A stretch of 64,000 bases of DNA from Symbiodinium sp. CCMP2592 (lineage: Eukaryota; Sar; Dinophyceae; Suessiales; Symbiodiniaceae): contig CAJNDT010000968.1 in assembly GCA_905221615.1 (NCBI GenBank), positions 592,501-656,500 of the forward strand, given 5' to 3'. A program made the translations under genes and the position numbers. The notes beneath the pieces are model-generated. The model saw nothing but the letters and a program-made list of their open reading frames with translations. It did not search any database and was not told the DNA's origin. Below are positions 31,920-46,600 of this stretch, piece by piece. Position 1 is the first letter of the stretch; each line of letters opens with the position of its first letter.

Positions 31920-34900
31920 GAGAGCTGATTCTACAGGGCCTTGGGGCTACTTTGGCGCTTATCCGGTTTAGGGTTTGTAGGTTTCGGGTTTAGCTTGGGG
32001 CCCCAGGGTTCATGCAAGGCTTGGGGCCTCGGGGTTTGGAGCATGGGGCTGGCAAGAACGCATGATCCCACAACTTAATTCCTGGGTCATAAAGCAAAAC
32101 CTGAACCTTAGACTTAAACCAACACCTAAGCCCTACGACACCAACCCTGAATCCGAGGTTCACTTCACCCCAAACCCTAAGCCTAAGATTCTAAGAGCCC
32201 AACGTATATGTTCGAGGGTTCCGGGTAGAGCCCTTATGTCCCTTGATAGTAGCAATTCCTGTATTCTTGAAGGTTTGCTGGGGGTGCCGGGTGTTTGGGC
32301 GTCTCAGGCGTGAGAGATTGAGTGTAGGGCGACCGTAACCTTTTAGGGTTTAGGGTTTCAGGTTTAGGGCTTAAGATTTATAAGTTCAGGGCAGCCCAGA
32401 ACTGAGAAATGCAGAGCTGCAGGACATCCGGGAGGACGAGATAAGAATCGTCTTCAACACATACGGCACAGTTCAGGAGGCATGATCCGAGGGCCTTACT
32501 AGTTAGACTAGGGCTGGGGTTTTATTGAAGGTAGAATTAAGTAGTAGTATGATGGCAGCAAGGAGCTGTGCAAGAATGCTTACTCATTGTGCTGGCTTCT
32601 ACATTATGCAGGGTTCTCTGGTCAGTTCAGACATTTTTGTTTTGGTTCCGAATCCTTCTTCATTCGAGGCCGCCAGCTGCCGGGATTTTTTTCGGGAAGC
32701 GCCCGGACCGAGGAGTTTAGAGCCTACCTACCCCTAAGGGTCCATGTACCCAAATAGTGTATACTTGGGCGTTAAAGTAGTCCCTATGTAGGTACATTGG
32801 GGCCAAAGTATATACTATTTGGGTACATGGACTCTTGGGGTATAGTCTCCATTGCACTTCTTTTTTGGGGGTTTAACAAAAGCTATAGCCAGGATCCCAA
32901 AAGGTAGCCACAAAAAAGGAACAATAATGGAGCCTATAGGTAGGCTTCCATCTGGTATGCCCTTTCCCAGAAGCGCCAGAGCCTTGAACCATATTGGAAC
33001 CTTTTCGTGCAAACCGTTATCATACTAGAATATACCCCGACATTCCCTTCAACTTATTCTACGGGTCTAAGTAACGTACAGTATAGTTTATGCGTTGAGG
33101 GCCCGAATATTTGCCAAGAGCCTACTATACCCTTCTTGGACCCTTTGGGTGCTGAAAGACCGAAATGCGGTCCGGGTTCAGGTCTAGTATTAGGGCTCTC
33201 GGCTTTCGGGTGGTTTCGGCTTAGGGTTTTAGGGTTTAGGGGTTTAGGGTCTTCTGACTTCTGGATGCACGGTCAGGTGATAGCATTAGCATGCTGTCTC
33301 CCTGGAGAAGAATGTAGATAAGAGAGTTTTAGAGGAGCCTTTAAGAACAACCTATGAAATTTGCAGAAGCCCCATGGTAATTCGGTTTCTGAGAGTTCCA
33401 GTTTCGATCACCTTCGTGCAGGTCGTGATGCTCGGCCCGGAGCGTTCCAGGCGGACGAGTCGGTTCTTAAGTGAAGCGGTTGAACTCTCCAGCACAAACC
33501 TTTAGCCTTAAGTTTCACATCCTAAATGCTAACCCTAGAGCCTAAACCTGAAAACAAGATCAACAAGGCCTGCACTGGACCCTTGAGCCACGAAACTCTC
33601 TTCAAAGCCCTGCCCAAAGTATCCAAAGTACCTACTTAGTAGAAAGCTTAATCTCCACAGTAGGAATTAACACTCTGTGTTGGGTAAGTACCCCCCTGCA
33701 CAGGTGCTTAGGACCCTTTGCGTGATAGAGCCTTTAGCCATCCACCAAGCCTTATCGAGCCTCAGCTCGGATCTTTGGTTAGGGCTCAGGGTCAGGGTTT
33801 AGCGTTTAGGGTTTTGGGTTCATTAAAATCCCATTCCCGCAAACCCTCAACCACAAACCCCTAAACCCCTAAGCCTTAAAGGCTTGGATATTTTCTGCGT
33901 GGAATTCCTAGCCTCCCTCAATCCTACGCCCTTAGCTTATAGTATCCAGCGAAAGCCATGTTACACCGCTTTCGAACTGTTCACCCTTTCGATAGCCAGA
34001 ACACCATCAGTAATAATGACAATAGCAGGACTACCAATACGCGCAACGATGGACATGAGAGTCATGCCAGTCCTGTTGACGAAGTCATTATTTATACTGC
34101 GTGCAAGTAACCGTGCTACTGCTTGTAGAAGTGGTCGCATCATATTCTAAATTTGCTCTGATCATCATTGGTGGGTTTCTCACTGTGACTAAGGTATAGT
34201 TGTGAAGAGAAATCGAGTACGCCGCAAAACATCGCTCGGAATATTGGCCCCATAAGAACTTTGTATAACCCTGTAAAACTCGAAAGAAACCCTATCCTGA
34301 CCTTTGGCTAGTAGGGAATGGAAGAATGGTAGTAATGGTTGTTATCATTGTACCCCCATTCCTCCATTCCCTACCAACCAAAGGTAAGTTTAGTATCCCT
34401 TTCGCTCCATGATAAAATCACTTAACGGATCCCTTAAAGGAACCTAAGGTAAGCCCTAAACCCTACTACCCTACTACCCTAAACCCTAAACTCTCAGAAA
34501 CCCCCTCCTAAACCCTAGACCCTATCAGGCCGGGTCAGAGATGTGGATTCGTGATCTACGAGACCCCTGAGGCTTTTCCTTGGGTGGCAGCTTAGGGCCT
34601 AGGGAACCGGACCGGGTTTAGGGTTTAGGGCTTAGGGAACCGGGTTTAGGGTTTAGGGAATTGGGTTCAGGGTTCATGCAGGGTTCAGGCTTGGCCCGGA
34701 TATGGACGCTTGCTTTCTTAAGGTTTGAGCTTTATACAGTTTATAGAGTTTAGCGATTTGGGCAGTTGTCAAAATTCTGGTCCCTTTTTGGGTCCCCATT
34801 ATAGTACGGCACCTATTATTTAGGGTTCCCCAAAACGGGACCCTGAGTTGGACAACCACCCATTTAGGTGGAAGGCTCGAGGTTCGGGCTCGAGGTTGAG

Positions 34901-37900
34901 GGTTTAGCTGTGGCTTGAGGGCGCAGGCTTGGTTGTCAGCTCCGCAAATCCTACGCACGAAGCCCCTAAACCCTCAACCCTAACCCTCAAACCCCCAAAC
35001 CCTAATCCTTAAACCTGCCTACAGGGCTTTGTTACGTTCAGTCTTCATCCCTGCCTTGCACCATTGCAGAGCCTCCCCCCAACTTTGATTGCAATGAGCC
35101 CAATACCGCTCAAATAAGGCATATGCATATACAGCAGATACCCCCCACAACTCACCAATCATATACCGTAGTATCGCCTCAGAGCACAGGGGGGGAGACA
35201 TCCTTGAAGAAGCCTTGCTTCGATGTTACCAAACATGTCGCGAGCCTTGCAGCAGCAGAGAAAGATGCCAAGAGACAGCGAGACAAAGAAGCTAAACCTG
35301 CGGCGGCACATCACATGGCCACCATGAAGAAGATGAATCAGGAGAAAGCCGACGGTTCCGATTTGCGTGCGATCTTCCGATTGGCGGAAGACAAGCTGAC
35401 GACGATGAAGGTTGTGAAGTCCAACACGATAGCGTCCGATGCGGACTTGTCTACAAGCTCGGTGCTCCGAGAGTTCGGACAATGCGGTGTGCCTCCAAGT
35501 CCTTACGAACTTTGGCAATCCCAAAGCTCGCAGCCCAGAGCCGTTGGAGAGCCAGCGGTTGGGGTGCCAGGCTTAAGCAACAGAGAGACCCAGGTTACTA
35601 CGTAGTAGCAGTATCGCTGCAACTTTCTCTCATAAATCCAATCGTAGCACATCACCCTTGAAACTTTGCTTGAAGCATGCGAAATATGCTAAGCGACAAA
35701 CAACATAATATGCATAATGCCATATTATGATACACCCAGCGGCTCCTCATATTCTACCATTATGGAATTAGGTCCCCCAAAGCCATCTTGATTATGGTTT
35801 CTAGGAACTTAACTCCATAATGGTAGTATATCAGGAGCCTCTTACATACCATGAATTTGAAAACCCAGATTCGGTTGAAGTTGAAGTGGAGTGCGGCGGT
35901 CCGGTTTGAGGGTTTGAAAGTGCCAAGGCCTCGGGACATCGCAGACTTCGTTGGGTCTGCGGCTTTCATTAGTTACAGGGTTTGGGGATTACGGCTTAGG
36001 GTTTAAGTTTAGGGTTCAGGATTGTAGGGTTACAAGGTTTAGGGTTTGGGGGAACCTACCAAAACCTACATGTTTGTAGAGTCGTTGTAAGTTCTATATG
36101 CGTCTTCACTACAAACAACGTGGCTATCACACTTTCAGGTAGGGTACATTAGTTTTGGTTACGACATCCTAAACCCGTTACTTAGATGCCAGTCCCTACC
36201 AAATCCTAAGCCCTGATCCCTTGCGCGCTTTGGAGAAAAGGAACGTCATGGCACATCAAAGAAATCCCTCAGAGCAAAAAGGCCTGCCTTACCTAGAGTC
36301 TCCATTGTAGTTCCTGTTCGGGTTTGCCTTATAGGATCCCGAATATAGAATTGGTTAAGCCAATAATGATAACTAGGTGCTCCTTATTACCAAAGCCACC
36401 TCTTTCCTTCGCCAGGCAGCCAGATCGGCTCAGTCACCGGGACTGCCCTGAGCATCTTTGGGGTTAGTAGTTTAGAGGGTAAGCTTAGGGTTTATCGAGG
36501 GTTTAGGGTTTAGAGTATAGGACCCGCACAACCTGGTCAGAGAATTTGCACTGCTTTTGCCGTTCAAACCTCATGGTTGAAGCCCTATTGACCCTATTGC
36601 CCAGCGGGTCCATATGTACTACTACTCTGGAATTAGGTCCCCCAGAACCATTATTGGGATGGTCTTCTGGGGCCTTATTCCATAATGGCAGTGTATATGG
36701 ACCCTTTGGGTTGGATATTCTCCTACTACGTGAGCCTGCCTCGCAGGGTTCCTGCATTGATCTGGATAGTCATGCTACATGCTGACGCAGGACATTTTGC
36801 ATAACCTTAAAGCCCCCTAAACTAGCGGTTTTTATAGTACAGATATCTGACTTTGGCAACTGCAGGATCTGGAACCCTCACCCGTAAACCCCAATCTCTA
36901 AATCTCCAACCGTCAGTACGGATGCTTTCCCCGAGCTTCGTTTCTTCAATGATGAACCGTGCAAAAAAGGTGGATACGATCAATACGCTCCTTTTTGCTG
37001 CATGGCTCACACACACACACACATCTTTGCTGCTTCACCTCATCATCTCATGGAGATTTGTGTGTGTGTGTGTGGGTGCCCACACATCGCGGTTTTTGGA
37101 AGTCTAGAAGAGCAGGTATAAAGGTGGAAGGATTCGAATCAAATCTCTTACGCACCCAGGATATGACCTAGGTTGCGCAGCTTGCTAAGGACAGGGCCCC
37201 TTGACGAAGCCCGAACAAACCCGAGCATAGATAGAACCCTCAGATCCAACGTATGGCTGACCCACAACCCACACTCACAGCCTCCGAGCAAGCCAGCTGA
37301 GGCAAGTCCTAGACAATGTCTATAAGCTTGCGGCTCAGAGCGTTTGCGCACGACTGCTGCACAATTTGCAAGGGCTGTTGCAAAGTGTTTCGGCATCTTT
37401 CTGCGAGCGAGCTGTCGCCTGGCAATAGATGGACCAAGCTTTTGGGAGGGAGAACTGCGGCAGAAGGACATGGACCAAGATTTGTCAGGAGTCAGCAGCA
37501 GTTGCAGACTTCACAACTTGTGATCCTATTCCTGACACCCTTGGCAAGCTCTAGCCATGAAGGTAAGGTCCCACCAGAACAGCATTTCTTAAACTGCCAT
37601 GCATCATCAGTCCAATCGAAAGGCATCCCACAAAGCCCTTGTATCTCCCGCAAGGTTTCGCGAAGGCGCGCCCGAGCCAATCCACGTCAGCATGGCGAGA
37701 CCAAGGGGTGGAGGTGGCCTTCTGTCGTGTGGCCTTCAAGGTCAAACGGTTTGGGGCATACTACTATAACCCTTTGTAGCTACACCCAGTTTCAGTATGA
37801 TAACCCAGTTTCAGAAACGGTTTAGGGTTTAGGATTTGTTTCAGTATGATATCCCTCAAAACCCGGGTCACGTGTTGAAAACTCGGACGGTGGGGAGGTT

Positions 37901-40615
37901 GCTTTGTTCTGGGGTTCTTTGGTGGCCGACAAGAGATTCGAACACTTAAGCCCTAAGAGCACACACTGTATCCTGCACCAGATCTGGGATTCCCAGCCAG
38001 TGTCAGTGTGTGTGTGTGTGCGTGCGTGCGTGCGCATGTCCGTGTCTCTGTGCTTACGTATTTGCATGTGTACAGATGTCGAGTATGTCATAGTGCTTAT
38101 ACATGTCAGCATTCAAGGTTTAAGGAATTTGGGAGAGCTTTAGATTGAGGTGCAGACCATGAGCTCAGGCCTCAGCCGAAAGGCTAAGCCGAAGGATCAG
38201 GATGTATCTACCCAGAGGCCCCATAGTAGTTCCTTTTGGGGATTAGCTCATAAGATTAGATATGAACCCCAAAAAGGAACTACTCTGGCGCCTTATGATG
38301 GCACAGTAGCCAAGGTACCCCTAAGGCAAGGAAGTCATCCAAACCCTAAGAACTTGGTACCTTGGTTGCTTTACGTCGGCCTTCAGCCCAGGCCCGTAAA
38401 GTAGCATCCCAACACCACGGTCTCATTTAGGGTTTATTATATTCCCTAAACCCTTTACGCTAAACTCCTAAACCGTAATCCTAAATCTCTAAACCCTGTT
38501 TACACCCTAAACCTAAAATACCTAAACCCTTTACCCTAAACTCCCAAACCGTAATCCTACATCTCTAAACCCTATCTTAATCCTAAACCCTTGATGACCT
38601 CACCCTGCACTCCTCGCCTGGAAGAAGCCAAAAGACGAGGATGCCCAGTACTACCCTTATTCCCTTTTTGTAGCCCTAGGTTCCATATTAAATATATAAA
38701 GTTACCCAATGCCAAAAAGGGAGCCCCTTTTTATTCCGAGGTTACTGGGCATCCTCGAAATGAACCCCCAAACTTCTCGCAGGCAAAGGTGACGGCGGCC
38801 AGGGAGGAGGTAATTTCGGAAAAGGAGGCTCCTTGGAACTTGATCCATGGGTAGTTCTGTGGTCCCTTTTGAGGTCCTGCTTATAAGTGTGCCGTGCGAA
38901 ATCGGAGATCTTAAAAGCAAGCAAAGTTTTAGAACATGATTCAGGCTCTGCCAGGAAGAGAGAGACCGGGTTGCAGTTTTGGCTCGTTGTTTGTCTGCTA
39001 GGAGTCTCTACCTGATTTCCTGCAGTGTTTCGGGCTACAGCGTGATTTCTTATGTAGCCGTGTAGCAAAGAGTCAGATATGATATGGGTTATGTGTTAAA
39101 AGTTGCCTGAATTGGTAGAAATCCGTGCTGCTGCATCTTCGGAAAGATCACTCAGAAATGTGGAGGAAACTTTAGCTAAACTCAGACCCCAAACCCTGTA
39201 AACTCTAAGCCCTAAGCTCTATTCCGTATTCCGGACACCCTGAGGCTTCTTCGCCCAAAACCCGAATCCATAAACCTAGCTTTCATCTGTAAACCTAAAC
39301 CCTAAACCCCAGGACTCAAACACAAAACTTAAATCCTAAACCTTGAAGACAAGCCCTACACCCTTTTCCCGAATCTGAGATCTTCTTTCTCTTTGAGGCT
39401 GAGTCCTAGGTACCTACACAGTAGAAAGTTGGGCTTTTGTAGCAAGATGTAGTAGTTTGGTTTGGGTAAGCATCCCCCGCATAGTAGGACTCATGTATTA
39501 TTAACCCTGAACCCCGCACCCTAACCCCACCCTAAACCCTAAAGTCCAATCCCTAAACCCCAAACCCTAAACCCTAGCCCCCCTAAACCCCAAACCCGAA
39601 GCATCCCCCCCTATCCTCTTTCTGTCTGAGGCTTCGATCCCGGCTTCAACCAAAACCCCCCAGGCGCCTACGCCAACCCAGGCCGCTGGATTGCCGGTGT
39701 TTGATCTTTTTAGGGCTTAGGGTACGTACGGGGGCTTAGGGTTTAGAGGGGTTTAGGGTTCTGGGGTTTAGGGTTTAGGGTTTTCTTAAGGGCCTTTAAG
39801 GGTGTCTTTAGCTAAGGCTTCCTTACTCAAGGCGTTTGTCAAGGTTGATATAAGGGTTTTGGCTGTGGGGTTTGCAGTTCAGGGCATGGGGTTTCGATTT
39901 GGGGGATGATGGGGTTGGCATATTCAGAATTTGGGTGGAGGGGACGTGAAGTTGGAGGTAAAGCGCTCGCAGAAGGGGGATTAGCTGATTGGCTGTTAAG
40001 GGTCGGTGTAAGTGTACTTTGACCAACCTCATTGCAAACTCGCAACACTTAAACCCCTACCCTTCCATTGCCCTAACGGTCGGATACTCGAAGGGCTCTG
40101 TGATATAGGGGCCCTTAATGATTCGAATCGGGTTCCCTTCCAGGTCTCCATATCCGGGTTACTGGCTCATGTACTCATGTAGTATAGACTTATTGGATAG
40201 TTCCCATACGTGTACTTGATGGCCAAAGTGCATACTGTTTGGGTACATGGACCCTTAGTATTATAGGGTTTCCTTTCCAAAAGAACGCCCTGAGCCCAAA
40301 CAACATCAAGACCGTCGCCCGCGATGCAACACCAACGCAAGGCGCCTACGACGACCCAGTACCGAAGCGTCGAAAACCTAAACCCTAAACTGAACTAAGC
40401 CCCAAACTACATCCGAAAGAGCCCGAAACCCTAAACCCGAAAAGCTGGCAGCCTTAATAAAGAGGCCTAAAGAGGTAGTTGTCTTTTTCTTCTGCACTAA
40501 GCCGTCTGGGCCAGGCTTCGACCTGCCTGGCGCGGGGGGCAACTTCGGAGGCGGCGGCGGCGGCAAGGATGGCGGCGTTCCAGGTCGGAGTTCCAGTACT
40601 AAAGGGGCCTAACTA

Positions 40616-40669
<54 letters not shown>

Positions 40670-43600
40670 TATATATACATATATATATATATATATGTTT
40701 ATATATATATATATAGATAGATGTATGTGTATATGTATATGTATACGTATATGTATATGCATATGTATATGTATATGTATATAGTATTACATATGGGCCC
40801 CAAACCCGATTCTAATTGTTAAAGGCCCCTATATTGCTTGCGTTTTCCGCGTCTTCGGGTGTGGGGTTTAGGGCTTATAGGGTATGGGGTCAAGTTTAGG
40901 GTGTAGGGTTTTTGGGTTTAGGGCATGGGTTTACGATCTGGAAAGTCATGGGTTGAAGATTTCAGGTTATTTTGGCTTTCCTTGCTTCTTATCAAGCATA
41001 GGTCTTGCATGGCTATTCCTGATCACGGTGTGGTGGTGTTGAAAGCAGGCTCAGAGTCTTAAGACTAGGGTTTAGGGCTTAGGGTTTTATTTAAGAGCTT
41101 GGTAGCCGAGTGAGTACACTTTACACTTCTTGGGATAATATGTTCCTTACAGAACTCAAAGTTTCAGTGTTTTGGGGCTTATGACTCAGCCTCTAAGGCG
41201 GGGTTCCGGATTTCGCGGAGTTTAAGCCCATAGGCTCCAAGGGTCCTAGGGAATAAACACCTTTGAGGGTCGCCTTGAAATGCATAGAACTTAGAACAAT
41301 CTTTTTGCTTCAGCTGTAGAACCGTCAGGCTGTGTGGGTACGACCATCACGCAGACGGATGCTAAACGCAAACGGCAGGAAAGTCACACGGTATTTGTCA
41401 CAGTTCTCATGCGACCGCCTCCAACCATGATTGTTGTCCACTAAACCCTAGACCCCGAAACCCTCAGCTTAAACGCCAAACCTTAAAGCCCCGAACCCTA
41501 AACCCCATCAACTTACACCAACTTATAGAGCCCCAGCACCTAAAACCGAAGAGGACCACGACAGATTTGTTTCAACCTCCGAGCCCAACAGTTTTTTGGA
41601 CAGAAACGTAAACACCTCTAAACACCACTGCTGCTGCTTTTTGAGGGGCAGTCAGCTTATATAGGTCGAAGCTGACTCATACAGACCGACATTCATTACG
41701 AGGATACATAGTTTGTTTTGGCGTGATGCCGGGGCGGCTCTAAGCTGAGTTGAAGGGTTTAGCTTCGGGTCAAGAGTGTTGAATTGATAAAGGTTTGGGG
41801 TTCAGGGTGCAGCCAGGCACCAAGCTCTACGTCGGAAATCTCCCAGGCGGGATCAGTGCGAATTTGAGATGGCAGTGGTTTCAGAATCCTCATCAGCATT
41901 AAGCTAAACCCTCTAGACCATGGGGCAAAAGGTATGGAGACCCTAAACCCCTAAACCCCAAACCCGAATTAGGGCTCATCCGTACCCTTGCAGGCCCGGT
42001 CATTTGAGTCTGTGAAGCTTTCCGGGTGCACTACTGCAATGCCCCTCCCCGAAGCATCCGAAGTACCTACATGCTAGAGTAGGAGTTTGTATTATGTTTT
42101 GGGTAAGTATCCGCCGGCTCATGACCAAGGGAAAGAACTGCGTTCGGGGTGTGCTGTTTATCACTTGAGCCCATTGACACAGCAACCCTAAAACCTAAAC
42201 CCTAAACATTCAGTTCCACTTAGCATCCTGTTCTGTATGTCATCAGGGACCATTAAGCTCCAACTTCCTGGCTTCCACTGTATACTGCTCCGTCACAGAT
42301 GGGACTTCCCTAAACCCTAACACCCCTGAACCCTAAACCCTACTGCTCCGGCACAGAAGGAACTTCCATTAGGGGCCTCCTAGGGTCGAGGATTTATCTG
42401 GGTGGTTGTCAAAATTAGGGTCCCTTTTTTGGGTACCCTATTATAGTACGGCACCAATTTTTTTTAAGGTACCCAAAAAGGGACCCTAATATTGACAACC
42501 CATCTAGAGATCCCAGGAAAGTCCTCGAGAGATGAGTTCGGCGGTTTGGACGATGGTTTAGGGACTGCGGGCTTAGGGTTTTAGGGTTTTGGCAATGAGC
42601 CCCGAGCCCAACCCTAAACCCTGGACCCACTGATGCAAAGGCCAGTGCAAAACAGATGAGTGTCTCAATCGTTTTCAAACCCAAATCCCTAGACCCTAAA
42701 CCCTAACCCCTAAGCCTAAACTAAACCACTGCATCTCGGCCTTACCATGTGATCGGCGGTCGCATCCAGTGTTGCGGGTAGCCGTCAGCCCGAAATCGAG
42801 AATCTGTAGCACCCTTCAGGGTTTACTATAGGGGCCAAAAAAGCTGCCTGTACTATTTTGGGGGTTCCTTGCTATGATTATATTATGTATACTGGGCCCC
42901 AAAAGGGGTTCCTTGTTATGATTATAATCTAGCATATAAACTGGGCCCAAGATCTTATTTAGATTATAAAAAGGCCCCTACATCAGGTTGCCAAGAGGGC
43001 TCGGATCTTACGTCGCGCAGGCGACATCCAGAGGGCAGCGCTGGACGTCGTCTTTAAGACGTACGGCGAGGTTCGAACGGGTCGGGTCGAACGTTTAGCC
43101 TGGGGGGACCTTCACGGTGTTTCGAGATCAGAATTGTACTTCATACCAACGACGCCAGACGAGCAGACGCAAGCATTTATAGTGCATATACGTACAGAAG
43201 TACGTAGGCGCGTACCCATATGAGGCATGTGTGCAGGTATGTATGTATACGCACATGCATGTATGTACTACGTAGATATACAAGTATGTATGTGCGCATG
43301 TACGTATCGTATCTACTATGTTCCACCCATGAAGTGTATGTAATGTTTGGCATGTATGTACTGTATGTACTAGTAGCATGCAAGCATTTAGTCTTTGGAT
43401 TACAAAGTGTGTAGTGATATCCAACATGCTGTAATGCAATGTAAGATATAGTTCGTGTGTAGTGCAGTCATACATGCATCCATGTAAAGAAGCATCAATG
43501 AATCGCAAAGATGCCTACATGGATGGATGGACGGATGGTTGGTCATAGCATTATACACTTATAACGAGGCAAATAAGTATGTTCACTTGCTTATGCATGT

Positions 43601-46600
43601 GTGTATGTAGGCATGTATGCATGCTTATTGTAATGTAGTACGGTATAGTGAAGCACCGTATACTGTCGTGCAACGTGGTGCGATGTGGGTACAGTGTCTC
43701 ATGGCTCTCATAGTAGAGCGTTGTCTAGAATAGTATGGCATTAGAATATAGTACAGCAAAGTATAGTATTGTACTATAGTACAGTCTACTGTCGTATGGT
43801 ACAGTCCAGCACAGCACAGTACCGTACAGCGCAGTAGAGTATGGTATGGCAGTCGTACATGATAGCAGTCATGGCATAGCATGGTATGGAAGTCTACGTG
43901 TTTACCGTAGTCTAACATCATATTACCAATGAAGCTATCATCCTAACAGGCACAAGCAGTAGTAAAGGCCTGGCCATACTAGAGAACCTGGTCTTACTAG
44001 GAATAAACAAACGTCTTTCATAGTTGTTCAAGTACAAAACTAATGATTGGCCGTAGTGCAGGCAATCGGTTCAATAGTGATATCAGCGACAGTAGTTAAA
44101 ATGATCAGCATCTGCCCAATCTTAATATCGATTGTATTCATACCTCCCAGAATCATAGTAAGCACCATCAGCAAACTTTATAAGCAACATAATATAGCGC
44201 GGTATAATATGAACACTAAACCCTAAACCCCCATCATAATGTAGCAAGGTACAGTATGACTGAGAAGGGGCCCCCACCCTGCAATAGTGACTCCAAGGAT
44301 CGTATTAGGGCCCTGTGACATTCGTATTATACCGCTATTACAGGGTGGGGGCCCTTTCTAACTTATAATCTAAGTGCGACCCAGATCTCCTGCAGGTCAC
44401 AGACATCCACATCATGACAGGGAAGCCTCACGCCCAGCAGAGCCGTAGGGTGTTTGAGGAGTTCAGGATAGTTGTTTAGAGGTTTAGGATGTAAGAGGAT
44501 AGGGTGTTTAGGGTCTAAGGGCTGTAGGCATTTCAGGTCTAGAGACTTTGTTTGTTTGTTTCTTTAGGGTTTGAAAGTGTTTTCGGGTTTAGGCTTTGGA
44601 GGTCCTTTGGGAGTTTCGTCGGGCTTTGGGATTTAGGCTGAGAGTTGCAGGTTTCAACGTTTACAGAGTGCATACTCCATTTCATGGGATCCGTTGTTTT
44701 GGGTCTTTATTGAGCCCTAGCCGTGCATAAATAATTGCCCAACACACCTACTAGGACCCAGAGTAGGCCCTTGTTCCCTTTTTTAGGGTTCAGGTTCCCT
44801 TATAAACCCCTTTAAACCAAAAAGGGCACCCTTTTTGTTCCTGGGTTACTCTTGGGTCTAGGCCCAACACACCTATCAAGGGCCATTATTGGAGAATACC
44901 CCTGGGGCCCAGGTAGGCCCCGGACTCCTGCTCAGAATCATGTTCCGGAAATAGGCTCCCTGGCTCCTAAACCCTAAGCCCTACCCAGAGGCCCCAAAGT
45001 AGTTCCTTTTTGGGGATTACCTTGTAGGATTCTATATACGAACCCCAAAAAGGAACTACTTTGGGGACTTTGGGTAAACCCGCTGCCTTCATGGCGGAGA
45101 ATGGATTGGGAATTATTCTCAATGCGCGGGTCTGAAACAGTAAGAGTATCCCTTTACAATCCAAAATGACTACTCATTCCTTATGGGGCTTTGGGATTAG
45201 GGCTCCAATTCAACACCCTAAATCCTAAACCCTAAACCCTGCTCCAAATGATTAAGTCTGCTCATGGTGGCTCGGGAAGTGAGAAGCCAGAAGCTCGCAG
45301 GCTACAAAGGTGTACTATTTTAAGCTAGGCTCGCTGCAGGACGGAGACAGCTAAAGGCGGCGGCGATTTGCTGAATTGCTCAACATGTGGCTCGTCGAAG
45401 GAGTGGTTAGCACCGCCAACATTGACGATTGGCGCAAGCAGATAAGGGCCTGGCGTGAAGCCCAATGGAAAAAACGCCACCTGGCGGGTTTTGCTGCTGC
45501 TGCTGCTGATTTACTGATGCAGCAGAGATTCTGGAGGAAGCCGCCGCAGAGGCGAAAGCGAAGAGGCCTCGAGCATCTGAATGATGCAGATCCGGCCGTA
45601 GCTCGGGGCCAAAGAAAATTAGGTCGTCCGCGCGGTGTCTGAAAATCACGGGTTTTGGGTTTAGGGTTTCAGGGTTTAGGGTTTATGGCGTGGTTCAGGG
45701 GTTTGGGGTTTAAGGGTTTACAGTCAGTAGGGTTTCGGGTTTTGAGCCAAGTCACCGGACATTCCTGAGCTGCATGTTGGAAAGGAGAGAGTAGGGCTGA
45801 ATCAACATTACCCTGGAGGTTTGAATTTAGGGTTGAGAGATTGGCATGTTGGGTTTAGGGTTTTTCGTTTCTGTTTCGGCGATTTGGGGTATAGGAAAGG
45901 AAAGCTGCTGCTACATTGTTCAATCTTTCGTGGCGGTTTCCCATCTAACTTGGGTGCGCTACTGCCAGAGTCGCTAGAGCCGCTAGAGCAGGCGAAATCT
46001 TCATGAGCCAGATCTTTGAGATTTCGATGGTTGACCAACCTGATAAGCAGCTTGGGTTTTAGTATGGTTTAGTTGTTTTATTACACTCTACTAGACTATA
46101 GTTATGAAACTTTAGACGGCATACCGTGACATAGTAGATTTCACTATATCAAGATGATACCGTTCCTTGCCGGGAGTGCTCAGAAATCGACCCGACTGAG
46201 TGTTGGGTGTGAGGGCTCACTGTTTTCGTTTGCCCAAGTCACCAGGCTTCAAGTCTCTATGTGTCTAGCTGGGAGAGAAGGGGAGAGAGGGGCAGGGAAA
46301 GAGACTGGCAAGCGAGCTACCGACAAGTAGCTAATGCCACAGAGGGCCTGCCTCCAAAATCTTTCCTCAAGGCCTACAGGGCCAAAAACTCACCCAAACG
46401 CCTCTAAGCACGAGTCCCTAGAGCCCTGGACCCTGCGACCTAAACATAAAGCCCGAAATTCTAAGCCCTCTGCCCTTTCTTGGCAGGTTCGTGTTTGTCT
46501 TCCGTTCAGGGTTTAGGGTTTATGGTTCAGGGGCTTTTAGTTTAGGGGCTTACAGATTCGTTACAGTACACTTAGGGTTTAGAGTGTCGAGCTTAGGGTT

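Noticed and set aside
33884..34150. Opposing 88- and 60-codon frames at 33.9-34.1 kb
   Set aside because: Both strands open, no motif, located in an intron of the RRM gene model; insufficient support.
43128..43921. Minus-strand Tyr/Cys/His-rich frames
   Set aside because: Derived from TGTATG and GTATAGT microsatellite textures.
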